Shown here: one piece after another, positions 1-14,100 of the stretch | Layout of the letters: the number at the start of each line of letters is the position of its first letter | How positions within the stretch are numbered: position 1 is the stretch's first letter | Assembly (NCBI RefSeq): GCF_023973825.1 | Contig: NC_090123.1 | Span: 1,161,501 to 1,225,500 of the forward strand | DNA: 64,000 nt | Source: Plasmodium brasilianum | Lineage: Eukaryota; Apicomplexa; Aconoidasida; Haemosporida; Plasmodiidae | Direction: 5' to 3' | Notes under the pieces: generated by a model | What the model saw: only the letters and a program-made list of their open reading frames with translations | Told to the model about the DNA's origin: nothing | The model's database searches: none | Program-made: the position numbers and the translations under genes

Positions 1-2
1 AT

Positions 3-854
3 TCCTTTGCCCCAATGGCCTATGGACAGGCCAATCCCCCTACCCAAAACCACACGGGGATGGGAGGAAGGAGCAGTGTAAGTGATGTAAAAGGCATAAA
101 CGACATACGCAGCATGCGCAGTAATAACCCTGGCAGTAGTGAACTGCGCTACAGAGTGCAAGGGGGAGAAGCGCCTGAAGGGGAAGAGGACAGGAATGCG
201 TATGACAGCATCATCTTTTACATGGAAACGCTGAATGAGTTAAGAATAATCAACATTTTATACTCAGATGTATGTGATAAAGTAAATGAAGACAAATGTG
301 GAGTCCTCGTGCACGTATGGAACCCATCGAAGGAAGCTGTTAAAGCAAGACTAAAATTACAATGTAATATAAAATCCGAGGGAAAATATACGAGTGAAAA
401 AAATTTAGTATATGATGAAGGGGTATATCAATTTTTGTTTTTTTTTCAAGTACCTATAGAAACCTTTAAACTTTTTAAAAATTGTAATGTTTATGCTTAT
501 GGTGCTTTTAAGTTATATGATGTACAGACATATGTTGAACATAAAAAAGGATTTATTAGAAATCTTTTTTATCATAAAACTAAAAATATTAGTAGTATGA
601 AATTATACTCTGATGGGATAAGGAGATTCATTTGTTGTTCAGAACATACGGAAATTTGCAAAATTAAGAATATTCCTCATTGTACTGTTGACGAAACTTT
701 AAACTTGTTAAATGTTTTCTTCTTTATCTTATTTCTAATATTTGTTGTTATTGTCTTTCTCACTGGAAATAATAACAAAAGAAATAGAATATCCAGTCAG
801 GTTAATGCTGGAAGTAGCCAAAACTCCTCCGTAGATGATGACAAGGATAGCTGA
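3..854 (+). CDS. 3' part of a conserved single-pass membrane protein (5' end possibly outside window)
   Basis: I do not recognise this protein. The first ATG in the window is at 15, but the same frame is open to the left edge (Ser-Phe-Ala-Pro precede it), so this may be the last exon or 3' end of a longer gene. From the ATG it has 279 residues. Residues 1-60 are polar and low in complexity. Residues 65-230 look like a compact folded domain with several Cys residues (for example FICCSEHTEICKIKNIPHC). A single hydrophobic segment follows near residues 235-252 (VFFFILFLIFVVIVFLTG), then a short Asn/Ser/Asp-rich tail. No signal peptide is visible from the first Met. If the start is real it would be a C-tail-anchored type of protein; if not, it could be type I. 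Coding confidence is high, function unknown. Confidence 0.7.
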   Translation, partial: SFAPMAYGQANPPTQNHTGMGGRSSVSDVKGINDIRSMRSNNPGSSELRYRVQGGEAPEGEEDRNAYDSIIFYMETLNELRIINILYSDVCDKVNEDKCGVLVHVWNPSKEAVKARLKLQCNIKSEGKYTSEKNLVYDEGVYQFLFFFQVPIETFKLFKNCNVYAYGAFKLYDVQTYVEHKKGFIRNLFYHKTKNISSMKLYSDGIRRFICCSEHTEICKIKNIPHCTVDETLNLLNVFFFILFLIFVVIVFLTGNNNKRNRISSQVNAGSSQNSSVDDDKDS

Positions 855-1112
855 TATGCGGTTAGCACCTATACTTCTGGGAATAAGAAGTGATATTATA
901 TATTGTAAATATAATTATTTATATAAAAATGGATTACCCTCACGTACAAACAACTGCACACTACTTGCGCGAAGACACCCTATTCGACCGCTATATCAAT
1001 ATAGGTAAACTTTATTCAGATAGTTATACATGCATATTTTACTTATTTGTGGAAATAGAAATCACTTAGAGGGGTGAAAAAGAGAACCTACAACACAGTG
1101 CTCATGAGGGAA

Positions 1113-1148
<36 letters not shown>

Positions 1149-2980
1149 TAGAAAAACAAATGAATATATAAATAAATATATAACTAAAATTGTCAGCATT
1201 ATGTCTACAGAGACATATATTTTGAGCACTCTGCCCCCATCCCCATCTCAAACTCGTCCCTGCTAAAATGTAGAAGGCCAAATGTAGCACCCTGTTACCC
1301 CATGCCAATATACTGTTGTTATGACGTCATTAAGACTTCAATATTATGTCAGTAAATTTGTTTCTTATCCGATTAATTTATTCTCACCTTCTCACCCTTC
1401 TTTTCTATTTTTTTTTTTTTTTTGAGTAAATTCATGTCCATTTTTTCACTTACATTACTTAGAGTAGCCGCCTACATATACATTACAAACAGTCCAAAAA
1501 AAAAAAAAAAAAAAAAAAAAAGACTTAATTTTTCTAAATATATCAATAAATTGTTCCATGTTAAACATTTCCACACCTGTACAGGTAACTCACAACTGAA
1601 AGTATGCATTTATATTATTCGGTTTAAATGTTTCACGTAACTCTGCAAACGTGAAGGACCCATTTTGCATAATAAAATGTTAAATGGTGTATATATGATT
1701 AAAGAGAACAGTAACTATAATACTCCTTTTGCACATCCACGAGGAGTCTGAAAGTGGGATCCAGTGGATGAAAAGCGAAAAAAAAAAAAAGAAACACTTA
1801 CAAGGACAATTATTTTTTTTTTTTCCCCCCCCCAGATGTTTCTACGGGTACCCTTATTCCTTCTATATAGCCAATTACAGGTGAAGTACTTCACTCTTAT
1901 GCTTTTATTCTAAAATGTTGTTGCAACATCGTTCAGCATGCACGCGTACAAATATGTATACATATATGCGTATACATATACGTAGACATATACATTATGA
2001 CTGCCACAATTTTTAAAAAAAATGCATTTAAGCTGAATGTTTTTGATCCTCTTTCGTTCGCTCATCCAGGTTCCCATTTTTTTCTCTAGAGCTACTGTTC
2101 ACACGGATCAAATGAGTGGATATGTTTTGCTATATTCTGGCATATTTTGAAACATTTTGTTATGTTATGTTACACTTTGATATATCATGTTATATTTTGC
2201 TAAATTTGCTGCATTTTGTTTTATTTTATTTTTCGGAAAAAGGAGACAACCTTCTTTGGAGATAACCCCTTGTGTGGCGCAAGGAATAGGATGAAGAAAA
2301 ATAAAAAATATGGTTAAAATAATTTCTAACTGTTCTCTTAAACTTTTGTTCTGTCAAATGCCTTTGAGAGGTATATATTACTCACATTAAGAAGTTTTAA
2401 ATATATTTTTTATATTTTTTGAAAATTATTTATTTTTAAAAATGTGCATGCAGACTTAACATTAACGTGCGATTAACTTTTTTTTATTTTATTTTTTTTT
2501 TTAAATATGGACTTGGTTACATGTGAGAGCAAGTACTGTTATAAATAAATAAATAAATATGTACACATATCAATATATGTGTATTTATGAGTATTTACAT
2601 CTATTTACATATATTTATGTCTATATACTGCTATTTACGTAAATTTACATGCGTTTGTATGGGATAATTCCCCTTTAATGTTGTTGTTTTCTCTTGCTTG
2701 AGCTCTTGTTCTTCAAGTAAACTTCTCGATATAACCTCACACGACATACAACAGTTGTTCCTGTGGCTTCATATTTAATCTAGATTTCCAATTATCCCCT
2801 CTACATCTTATACTTTGCTTCTTCTCCACTTCCCATCTTCTACTCCCCCTCATTTTTCTCCATTTTTCCCGTTTACCAACCCGTCAAGCGCGTAATAGCC
2901 ATTTTAGTTATTATATAAAAATATACGTTTAAAGCCAACTTTTTTTTTTTTTTTTTTTTCTTAAATAGTAGACAATAATA
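855..2980. other. Intergenic region, no gene seen
   Basis: About 2.1 kb of A+T-rich DNA between two plus-strand genes. It holds long A runs near 1116-1146 and 1496-1521, several T runs including one just before the next start codon (about 2941-2959), and TATG/TACATA microsatellite patches near 1960-2000 and 2560-2650. Short open frames across the A/T runs look like noise. It presumably carries the 3' UTR of the first gene and the promoter of the next. Confidence 0.6.
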
Positions 2981-3280
2981 ATGGGAACACAGGGGAGCCT
3001 TTCTTCACATTCCTCCACAATTTACGATTCCACATGCATATCCAAGGAGAGTACGGAGGAGAGGGATGATACCCCCCCTTCCTCTGAGTATAAAAGAAGT
3101 GATAAGAATTGGTTTGCAGTTGAAAATATAAAACTCCGAAATAAAATAAAACATTTAAAGGGAAAATGCGAAAAAATCAGAAGGGCCCTGAATGTCAAGT
3201 GAGTGCACAAACGGAGCGCCGGAACGTACGCGCGCATATGAATGTGTGTGTATACGTACGTACGTGTATGTATATATATG

Positions 3281-3313
<33 letters not shown>

Positions 3314-3314
3314 G

Positions 3315-3375
<61 letters not shown>

Positions 3376-6070
3376 GTATATATATGTCTGTATATATATG
3401 TATATATATGTATGTATATATAGGTATGTATATGCGTGTATGTATATGCGTGTATGTATATGTGTGTATATATGCGCGAGTTCACTTGCGTACGTACGTG
3501 CTTCCAATCAAATGAACCGACAGAGGAACATGTTCGCGCCCTCATGTGTCTCATTTCTAGGTGCGAACTTCTCAAAAATAGACAAGAAACACAGCCGAAC
3601 AAAAACTTCTACATAGAACTAGATAAAATACTGAGTAAAAGGAAAAAAGGAAAAAAATTTAAAAACACTTACATTCAAACGGATATAAACTTTCTAAACC
3701 CCTTTTTAAAAACATGGGGATGTTACTTTGAAGACTATGATATTAAAAAAATTTCAAGTGATGGAGAAGTTGAAAATTTAAGAAGAAAAAGATTTCAGAA
3801 AAGTATAAGTGAAATTCGATATGATAAAAATATTCAAATAAAACGCAACGATTTAAATGAAGAAGGTAAATGTGAAAAAAAAAAAAATAAACAAAATTTT
3901 AGTTCGTACATTGATAGAAAATACTCCATTATTAGTAAAAATTCAAATTCGCTTAAAATTCCTCAGCATATTATATACAAAAAAAATAATTTAAAATATA
4001 GCTTATATACCGATGATGAAATCATTTTCATAAAAGAAATAACGGAGGATGTTCCTAGGAAGGGAAAGCATGAGGACCACCACCAGGAAGAGCAGGATAT
4101 GCAGGAAGACGTGCAAATACCTCTTGAAAGTGATCCATTCGCTAGAACTAGCAGCTTACAAGTAAAGGGAGATTATAAATGTAACGGGGAAGGTGCCATC
4201 GGCCAAAATGATACGCAGAAAGTCGTCATTCAGCTAAGTGATAACCGACAAAGGGGTTATCCTTTGCTTGATAGGGGATACGTTATCTCAGGGCATGGAC
4301 TACCGGGAGAAAATTTAAAAAAGATGCGAAGGACCTATGATGAAAATAAATATAAATCTTACAGCATGCACAAAAGCAATAACATACATATACACGATGA
4401 TAAGAAGTCATATAGTAGTAAAATAGAGGAGGGGTATGCCGGGAACACCTGCGAAATGGAAGTAGCACCTAGTGAGGAAGATAACAATGATTTCACATTG
4501 AGGAAAGAGAAATTTTCTCTTAATTTTTTTGACACAAGTGCTATTTCGAAAAACGACTGTGGTGTACTTGCGAATGAAATAGATAGCAAACTACAGGGTA
4601 CTGGAAAAAAAAAAAAAAAAAAAAATTGTACATCTTCAGATGAACAAAGTATTCATGGTAAAGTGGTAAGCAACGAAGAGATGAAGGTACAGCAGAAGAG
4701 GGGGAATCCAAATGAAGGTGATGCAATCCATGTTAAATGCAGAAGAAATAAACTCTTTTTCAAAAACAACAGTATTCATCATAATGAAAATGATAACATA
4801 ATAAACCAATATATGTATCATTATGAAAAGCCAATAGGAAAAAGTTGGAGTTGGTCTAATTTTGCAGAAATAGATATAAATAAACAAAACAAAGAAGACT
4901 TTCGTTCTACCGAAAAAAATGCTAATGAAAGAAGGATAATAAGAGATGATACAAATAAGAATAACAATATGAATATTATTTATTGCAGTTCTTTTGAAAG
5001 TAAAAAAAGAAACAGTATTTCGAATACCATTCAACATGTATTTGTAACAAATAGTGGAAGTAGTGGTAGTCTATTCAACAAAAGTGTAAGGAGCAATTTG
5101 AGAAACGAAACTCTGTTCAAAGGGGAAGTCACACATTGTGATAATGGATATACACAAAATGGAAAGACATGTTTTAACCTAACTTCAAAAAGTGAAGAGG
5201 AAAATTATGAAAAGATATCACTACTATCAAATCATTTTAGTAATATCGGAACGTGGTGTTGTCAAAAGAACTCTGACAAAATGGCATATTCTTCATATTT
5301 TATGGAGAATAGAAAAATGTGGTCTTTACCACAATACAATAGTAGTAAATACGAATCAGTCATAGCACATGAAAATAAAAAGGGGTCAAGTTGTAACTGG
5401 TCAGAATACATGATTAGAAAAAAAAAAAAAAAAAGTTATCAGTGGGCATTTGTGAAGCAATACCACTTAATGAGGGGAAATTTTCTCTTCGTGGAAATAT
5501 TATTTTTCGGGAAAGAGCACCTCAATCGGCATCAAGTGCAATAGCAAAAAAAAAAAAAAAAAAGAAAAAGAGAAGAAAACAAATGAAAAAGAAAATAAAA
5601 AAGATAACAAAAATGAAAATAAAAACTACGATGGTAGTAATAATAGTAATAAAAATGGTGGTAGTAATGGTAAAAATATTAGCAATAACTTAAAATCAGT
5701 GTCTCCCTCTGCCTCTTCTCTACAAACAGAGGATGAAACGACATTATTTAACTCCGAAAAAGATTATCACTATATAAAGAACATGGATGATACCAACAAA
5801 AATGAGAAGAAAGATACCCCAGGTAAAGAAGTGAATCTACTTCAACATAAACATTATCACTTAGCTTCAGAAAGGAAACAACTATTAAAAAATTCAAATG
5901 AAAATTACTACCAACTGCTTAACATGGGTGGTAATAATGAGGACACAACATCTTTGAATGATAACAACGAATTTTCGCTTAGCGATGTTGAAAAGATTGA
6001 AAAGAGCTCCCATCAAATTTGGAAAAGATCACTACAGCATAAAAAGAAGGCATTTCTCTTTTACCTATAG
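2981..6070 (+). CDS. Conserved Plasmodium protein, unknown function; two exons, one apparent frameshift
   Basis: Not recognised. Exon 1 is 2981-3198 and exon 2 is 3561-6070. The donor is the gtgagt at 3199 and the acceptor is the ag ending at 3560; the junction falls inside a Lys codon and keeps the frame. Residues 40-90, across the junction, look helical and coiled-coil-like ([19 protein letters not shown]). A conserved-looking block follows ([16 protein letters not shown]), then a long charged, Asn/Lys/Ser-rich region. The exon 2 frame ends at a TAG at 5542-5544, but from about 5474 the next frame carries typical Plasmodium coding sequence (Lys/Asn/Glu-rich, then a Ser-rich and an Asp/Asn-rich stretch) without a stop to the TAG at 6068-6070. 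Removing one base in the GGGG at 5474-5477 restores exactly 909 codons (908 residues). I read it as one gene with a one-base consensus error or a recent frameshift. Confidence 0.72.
3250..3480 (+). repeat. TATG/TATGTA microsatellite inside intron 1
   Basis: The intron at 3199-3560 is largely built of TATATATG and TATGTA units. This makes several spurious Tyr/Val/Ile/Cys-rich frames on both strands. Confidence 0.85.
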
Positions 6071-7763
6071 TATGGGGATACTTCCCCCCCAACCCACTGC
6101 ATACCAAGCTCTCTCTCCCACCTTGTTAAAGAAAGTAATGCAATAATACTTTAAGTATTCATACAGGCATTTACATATATACATATATATATATATATTA
6201 CATAACAACCACATGGTATGACACGGTATGCACTTGGCTTGTGGGCAATAACCACCACCACACAAACACTAGCGCACGATGTTTTTTATCCCCTTTCGAA
6301 TCATATGGAGGAAAATAAAAAATATGTTTAAATTAGAAAAAAATTATTGGTAAGGTTAAGAAAGTTCTGTATTTTACATTATTACATAAAATGTAAAAAA
6401 AAAAAAAATTAAACACAGGGTACGATAAAACATAAAAACATGAACATACTCATATGTACGCGGTGTGTGCGCATTTACTCATATATATATATATACATTT
6501 AGGTGCATACAACACGCGTCCATACATGCGGTATATAAAAAAAAAAAAAAAAAAAAAAATAAAATGCATAAAAATAATAATGTTTTATTTTTTCATTTGT
6601 AAAAAGTTTTATTATAGGTAGAGGGAAATAAAAAGCATGTGCGGATGTGGTACACTTGATTCTTATTTTCTTATTTTTTTTTTTTTTTGTTCTTTTTGGT
6701 CGTTTATAACTTTTCTCAATTAAATATAAATAAAAACAATTAAAAGAAAGACTACAAATAAAACTGCAAATAAGATATCGCAATAGAAAATGTAAAAACA
6801 ACTCGGTAAAATGTACGCGACGTCTATATTCGTTTTAACAATTTGTATTTATATAAATCCTTTTAAAAGGCTCACATATATGTATACATAGGTAATATAA
6901 TTTATGTAAAAAATTTTTGGAAACTACGTTAACTTGCATGTGGAAACGCCATGTTGCGTATTCTTAAAGTTGATAAATACTCCTATGCGAGCGTAGTAAA
7001 ACGTATACAGAGGTATGTAACACTTGCACGCTAAAAAGACTAATTACAATTTTTATGTTGTCATTTTGAAAAGGGTATTCAGTAGCATTACCATATGTAC
7101 TCCTTTTTGTGTTATTAATCCAAACCATTCACATTACTGTTACTGTTTTTCTGTTACTATTACTATTTTACTATTATTACTATTATTACTATTATTATTA
7201 TTATTTTATTATTTTTTTATCCGGTCAAACTGCTGAATACGCAATTCTCCCACTTAACACTTCTTATTTCTAGTTATTGCTGCTTATATCTAAACATTTG
7301 GTTACTTGTCCCTTTTATCAGCTTTCTTTTCTCTTCCTCTCTCCCCTTTTCTTGTCAGCCACTTTTGTTCATTTTCCACATGAGTCTTATCACACTGATC
7401 TGGTTTTAAAAATAGATTTGCTCGTGTCGCCATAAGTCTCTATCTGACGTTCCCAATATTTCCAACATTCCCAATTTCCTCAAGTTTTTTCAACGGAAAA
7501 ATAATGCATCTATCTAATACGGTACAGCATTCTTCTTTTTGAATACAGTTTTTGATGTTTTAATTTCCAAGTAGCTATCCTGCCTAATGGTTTAAAATCA
7601 AGATATTGTTAAAATAAAAAAAAATGCATGTATATCCTCCGTTATTTAGTAATTATTACTGCTTCTACTACTGCTACTACTGCTTCTACTACTGCTACTA
7701 CTGCTTCTACTACTGCTACTACTGCTTCTACTACTGCTTCTACTACTACTACTACTACTACTA
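6071..7763. other. Convergent intergenic region
   Basis: About 1.7 kb between the 3' ends of the upstream gene (plus) and the CHD1-like gene (minus). It contains A and T homopolymers (6397-6410, 6538-6559, 6675-6688), a TA run near 6180-6200 and a TTA-rich stretch at 7160-7215. No coding signal is convincing. It probably holds two 3' UTRs. Confidence 0.6.
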
Positions 7764-7766
7764 CTA
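7640..7766 (-). repeat. CTA/GCTTCTACTA microsatellite spanning the CHD1-like stop codon
   Basis: Forward-strand repeats of TTCTACTACTGCTACTACTGC type end in nine consecutive TAC/CTA triplets. Read on the minus strand these give nine in-frame TAG stop codons in a row (7740-7766), directly after the last Gln codon of the remodeler. Confidence 0.85.
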
Positions 7767-8155
7767 CTGTTCTTCCCCCTTGGGGTTTGCCACTTTCAGT
7801 TGCTCAAATTTTTTTTTTAAATTTTCACATGACTCGTTCATAAATTTCGACACATATTCCCATCCGGATTTACTCAGTATCTCTGTACACTCATCGTCCG
7901 GACATACATCTCTTAATTTCTCAATGTACTTACCAATAAACAAAATAAAATCATCAATTTTTTTTGAAGTAATTGCTATATCTGACTCTTCAATTGCTGT
8001 TCCATCATTGGAATGTACGACTTTCTTTACAACCTTCAACAACTTTTTATATTTCTTTACATATTTTTTTGCTAATTTATTTATACTATGTTGGTTCATT
8101 TCTTTTATATTACAATGTTTTATTTTATTTAGAATTTCATCTTCTGTTAATTTTC

Positions 8156-8187
<32 letters not shown>

Positions 8188-11100
8188 TCTTTTTTCCTTT
8201 CATCTCCTCCATCTTCTTCTTCTTCTTCTCCTTCTCCTTCTCCTTCTCCTTCTTCTTCTCCTTTTTCCTCTTCTTGTTGTTCTTGTTGTTCCTCTTCACT
8301 GTCATAACTATTTTTTTCAAAATTTTCTTGTTCATTGTTAATTACTCCTTCGCTACCTACAACAGAATCGTTATTACTTTTTCGCGATCTTGTGCTTCTT
8401 CTTCTAATAACTTTATGATTTTCGTATAACTGGTTCTTATTACTCTTTCTATAACTCCTCCTTACAATATTGTTATTACCTCCACTACCGTCATCATCTT
8501 CCTCATCGTCATCGTCTTCCTCATCTTCTTCCTCATCTTCTTCATCTTCTCTATCTTTGCCGTCATTTTCATCCTCAATGTTTTTCTTTTTACCACGTTT
8601 ATTTTTGTTTTCGTTCGATGAGGAGTACTCAGATGAGTCCATACAATTGTTCTTAATATCGTTACCATTACTAACACAGTTGTTGTTGTTCATGCTGATA
8701 CTGTTTAAATTTCCGATGCCGCTGATGCTACTTTGTCCGTTCCCATTAGTGTTACTACTTTTTCCGCTTTTTCCGATTTTTCCACTTTTGCCGCTTTTTC
8801 CGGTTTTATCATTTTTGCTGCTTTTTCCACTTTTGTTACTTTCATTTCGTAATGAAACTACTTTTGCTCCTCTTTTTTTTTCATGTGCGAGCGTTTCAAT
8901 ATCTTGACGACCCGACAAGGCATTTGCATGAATACCTCCTACTCCACCTCCGTAATTATTATTGACATTATCCTTCTCCCCTTTTTTCAAACCAGATCCC
9001 ACTGCTCTTCTCTTTACTACAACCTCCTCTTCATTAGTTTCTCTTTCCTCAAACAAGTTAGCCGTTTTTACCCTTTCGCTGCTTCTTCTTCCGTAGTGAT
9101 TTTGCCTGTTACCGCCACCACCACTACCCATTGCATTAGGATTATTACTACTACTATTGTTATTATTATTATTATTACTGTTATTGTTATTGCTGTTTTC
9201 TTCCGATTTTTCATCTTTCGTAATGTTGTTACGACTACTCAAACCTCTATTACTACTCTTCTCCTCTTTTACCCCTTCACTATTCTTATTTCTACTTCTA
9301 GTCCTTCTTCGCTTCTTACTAGTCGTTTCTCTCTTATTACTAGAGTTATATTCGTCAATCATTTTTAATATTCGTACACACCTCATTTTAACCTTATCGC
9401 ATTTAATGTTTTTCATATGAGCTAGATTTAAATTTACATCTGCACATATTTCATTAAATGCACCAAAACCGTATACATATACTCCTTTAATTAAATTTTC
9501 ATCATCCTCCTTTGACCAAGCCTTTACATCTTTTGTCGCTAAATCTCTTAAATGGTTGAATATGTAATCGGGCAATTTTAACTTCAAATAATTTTCCGAA
9601 TCGTCGGGGATAGTTACTCCAGTTGTTGATCCGATTGCTGTATCTCCACCCGTTATTGCTCCGGTTTCTGCTCCATTTGCTGCACCTCCAGTAGTTTCAA
9701 CTGTTGTTGTAGCATTCACATCTACGGTCAGAGATGAAAAGGTATGTACAACCGTTTCAGTAACTCCCTCCGTTCCTGTTCCATTAACCTCTTCTTCCTT
9801 TTTACCTTTTCCTTTACCACTTTTTGCATTTTTATCCTGCACAGAGTCAGGTGTTACATTAGTAGTATTCGCTTTTAACGGTAATTTAAAGCTGTATTCA
9901 TTATCATTATTTTGTTCTTTAATAAAATCGTGTAAACTTTTAAATAATTGCAATCGTTGACAAAGATCTATAGCATTTGCTCTATTCGTACCTATATAAA
10001 ATGTATAAGCATCTATTTTCCTTATTCGTTCACTACCTTTTATCTTGATATTTGAATCGCTTTCATCATTGGACAGATTTTCATTGTCCTTACCATTTAA
10101 GAACTCGTTGAATTTGTTCGAATCACCAACTTTGTCCGCTTCGTTCTTCACCTCCTCCATAATCTCTCCCTTTATCTCGCTTTTAACTTCGTTCTTTACT
10201 TCATCCTTAACCTGGCATTTAACCTCGTCTTTAATCTGACCCTTAACCAGGAATTTCTCTTCTCCCTCTTCCTCCACTCCATTCGTTTTCATTGATCCCA
10301 TAAACTTTGTAAAAGTATCACTTGCAACAGTGCCACCACTACTTCCACTCGTACCACTGTCTTTCTTTATTTTACATCCCACTTCCTTCGTTTTTATATT
10401 ATTATCGTTTTGTTCTCCATCTGCCGATAGCATGCTTGTAACTCCGTCCTTATTTTTTATTTCCTCGCCTTGCTCTTCTTCCTCCGCTTCTTTATCTTCT
10501 CTTCCTTCGACTTCTCTTACAGCTTCTTCTTCCCCTACTTCTTCATTCCCTTTGTGCTCCTTCTCGCCAATTTCACAATTGGCATCACTTTCAACATGTT
10601 CTTCCCCCTTTATGTTGTCCTTATCAACACCCTCCTCTACTTCCTGCTTCTTTTTATTCAAATCATCACATGGTGTTACCATTACTTTATCGTTGCCGTT
10701 GTCAGTTGTCCCGCTCTTCATCCTCTTCCTTTTCTCCTTACCCTGTTCTTCATCTTTATCCTTCATCACTTCCCCTTTCACATCTCCATCATTATCATCA
10801 TCCTCATCATCCGCACCCACGTCGTTTTCCCTCTCGAGTGTGTCCTCATCAGTTCGTCGGGGATGGACAACATCTTCCGATTTCATCATCACTATCATGT
10901 TGTTATTGTCATTGCTGTTGTTGTTGTTACTGTTTATGTTACTGTTATTGATGTTGATGCTGTTATTGTTTGTGTTCTCTTTAGATACTCTCTCTACTAT
11001 CTCTTTGCATGTGTCTACTATGCTGTTCAACTCCGTGAGAATAACATTCTTATCGACTTTAACTAATTTTGCATCCTCTCGTATATCATCTAAACGCAAA

Positions 11101-14100
11101 ACTGGGTTTCCAAATTTTAAGAGAGATCTATATAAGCGGAACTTGTCCTTTTCAGTAATATGTGTAGATGTCCTTCTTCTCCTTTTCTTTTTCACATTTT
11201 TATTTCTCTTATGATATTTGACAGTATATTCTTCACTATCATCATCATCATCATCATCAAGCATATTGTTATTTGTTCCATTATTATGACCAGTAGTAGG
11301 TGTACTTATTTCTACATACACATTTCTCATATCTCTTGTTCTAGTTTTCCTAGGTACATGTATTAATAATTCTTCTTCTTTCATCCTCTTCAGTTTTAAT
11401 CTTTCCTCTAATGGTATAGTCTTATCCCAGAAATCTTTATCATTTTCCTCTTCATCTAATTCATCTGCTTTAGTTGAATCATTATATATATTACTTTTTA
11501 AATTTGCTGGTGGTTCATATTTAAATTCTGTAATATTATTATACGAGCTGAGTAGATCGTCTGCTATTCCTCCTCCTCCGCTTGTACCAGTACTATTGTT
11601 TGTATTTCCAAACAAGTTATTATTATTACTATTAAAAAAGTTATTGGCATTTTGTAAACTATTCAGTTCTGAATTTAAATCCTTATTTGCATTATTTGCA
11701 TTTTCATTTGCTTCTGCTTCTTCTAAAATTTTATCCAAATCTACATCTACTCCTTTGATTACATTTTCCTCTTCTTCTACTTTCTCTTCATCCATTTTTT
11801 GTGGGGAATATTTAGAGCTATTTTTTTCCCATAATTTTTGAGCACCAAATTTTAAAATTTTTGATAGTTCTTCTCTTGTAAAACCATTGGATGCACTTCC
11901 ACCTTCTGCACCAATGTAATTCACATTGTCATTTTGCTTCTTATTTAATCCTTGTACAACTAATGTGTCTAATACCATCTTCACCTTTGCTCTTTCTAAA
12001 ATGGTTTGTTCAATAGAATCTTTTGTTACTAAACGGTATATTTGAACTGTCTTGGTCTGACCAATACGATGTGCTCTAGCACCTGCTTGTAAATCGTTCT
12101 GTGGATTCCAATCTGAGTCATAGATAATAACAGTATCTGCGGAGGTTAAATTAATTCCTAATCCTCCTGCTTTCGTAGATAATAGAAATACAAAATCATC
12201 AGAATTTTTACTATTAAAATGATTCATTGCTTTTTTTCTCATTTCTTTTGTCATAGTTCCATCTAATCGTTGATGTTTAAAACCTCGAAGTGTTAAGTAT
12301 TCACTCAAGATGTTTAACATCTTTACCATTTGTGAAAAAATTAGAACACGATTTCCTCTTTCTTTTAATCTTATTAACAATTTCTCTAATAGACATATCT
12401 TACCACTTGAGTACACTAGTCGTTCTTTATATTCATCCTTATCTATTGGTTCACAACACAAAAATGGATGATTACACACTTTTTTTAATTCCATACATAT
12501 ATTTTGTAGAGAATTTTTAGCACCCCCAGAAGCTTTGGCTAGTTGTTCATAATTTTTGGTTAAAATGTTCTTATAAAATTCTATTTGTATTGGGGATAAT
12601 TCAACCCTTAATATCCTTTCCACTTTATTTGGCAAAGACTTTTCTACATCCTTTTTCACTCTTCTTAAAATAACCTCATGTAATTCATGCTGCAATTGTA
12701 TTAGTTGTTTTTGTTTAGCCTCACCAATTAAACTCGTGTTTTCAATTTCATTATATTTTTTTTGAAAGGATTCATAATATGTATATTGCTGTGGGTTTAA
12801 GAAATGTAATAAGGTCCATAATTCTTCTAAATTGTTATGTAAGGGGGTTCCACTTAATAAAAGCTTCGATTCTGCCATAAATTGTTTTAATTCTATAAAT
12901 CTTTTTGATTGTCTATTCTTCAATTGATGTGCTTCATCCACAACCATTAATTGCCATGGCATTTTTTTCAATAACTCTACATCACTCACACTATTTAGTA
13001 TTGATGGTGTAGTAATACACACATCAAATTTGTATCTATAACCTTTATTTGGTACATACACTTTCTTTAACTCATGTGTCCTTATTAATTCTCTACTTAC
13101 TGCATTCCCATGGTAACATACCACATTAGCCTGGGGTAACCAACTCTTAAACTCATTTAACCAATTGTCAACCGTAGACTGTGGAACTATTACTAAATAT
13201 GGTCCTACTAGTTTCTCTTTGTATAACATATGACCAACAACTGCAATCGTTTGTACTGTTTTACCTAATCCCATTTCATCTGCTAATAATACACTTAAAT
13301 TTCTTTTCATTCTACTTACTATCCAATTTAAACCTGTTAACTGATATGCTCTTAACTTCTTTGCATTTAAATAAAAAGGAGTTTCATTATATGGATCAAA
13401 TTTGGTTGCTGTCAAAGGTCCTCTATTCCATACACTCGAAATTGCCTTCATTCCATATATTTTATTCTCTCTATCAAAGTATTCATCAATTAAATTTTCA
13501 AAACCATGATCTATCAGCGTTTGTTTTGTTTCTTCTGTACACTGGTCATATGCACAACTCATCCATTTCACTAAAAATAATTGTTCATTTGTTGTTTCAC
13601 TTATCTTATGTGTTACTATTCTTTCTGCATGTATTGCATCCATTTCTATTTGCTTCTTTATTTCCGTGTATATCTTTTCCTGCTCTATTTCATCAGCAGT
13701 CATATACTTCCTCTTTTGAAAAGACAATTTTATTTTTTTAATATAATTGTCTACTTTCTTTAAACCATTAAAATGCTTTAAATAATCGTATGTACAAAAA
13801 AAATTATGAATATGTGATTTGCCAATCCATTTTATCAAAAATTCTACTTCATTTACATCAACAATATCTTCTTCTTCATAAAAATCATCCAAGTTTCCAT
13901 CCTCATTATCTACATTTGTTTCACCGCTAACTGTAGCACTAGCCAACATCGCTACTTTGTCATTTCCTCCCTCAACATTACTATTGCTGCTCTCGTTTAC
14001 GTTCTCATTTCCACCAACGGTTACTCCTCCCTCCGCATTGAGAGAACTGGCACCATTTACATTTCCAGCAACTGCTACATCACCAATCACCTGACTACCA

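Noticed and set aside
3250..3480. Telomere-like repeats
   Set aside because: The units are TATG/TATGTA, not the Plasmodium GGGTT(T/C)A telomere repeat, and the site is inside an intron.
5424..5441. Poly-A run as the site of the frameshift in the 2981-6070 gene
   Set aside because: The frame before and just after this run ([12 protein letters not shown]) still looks coding in frame one; the change of frame is better placed near 5474-5485.
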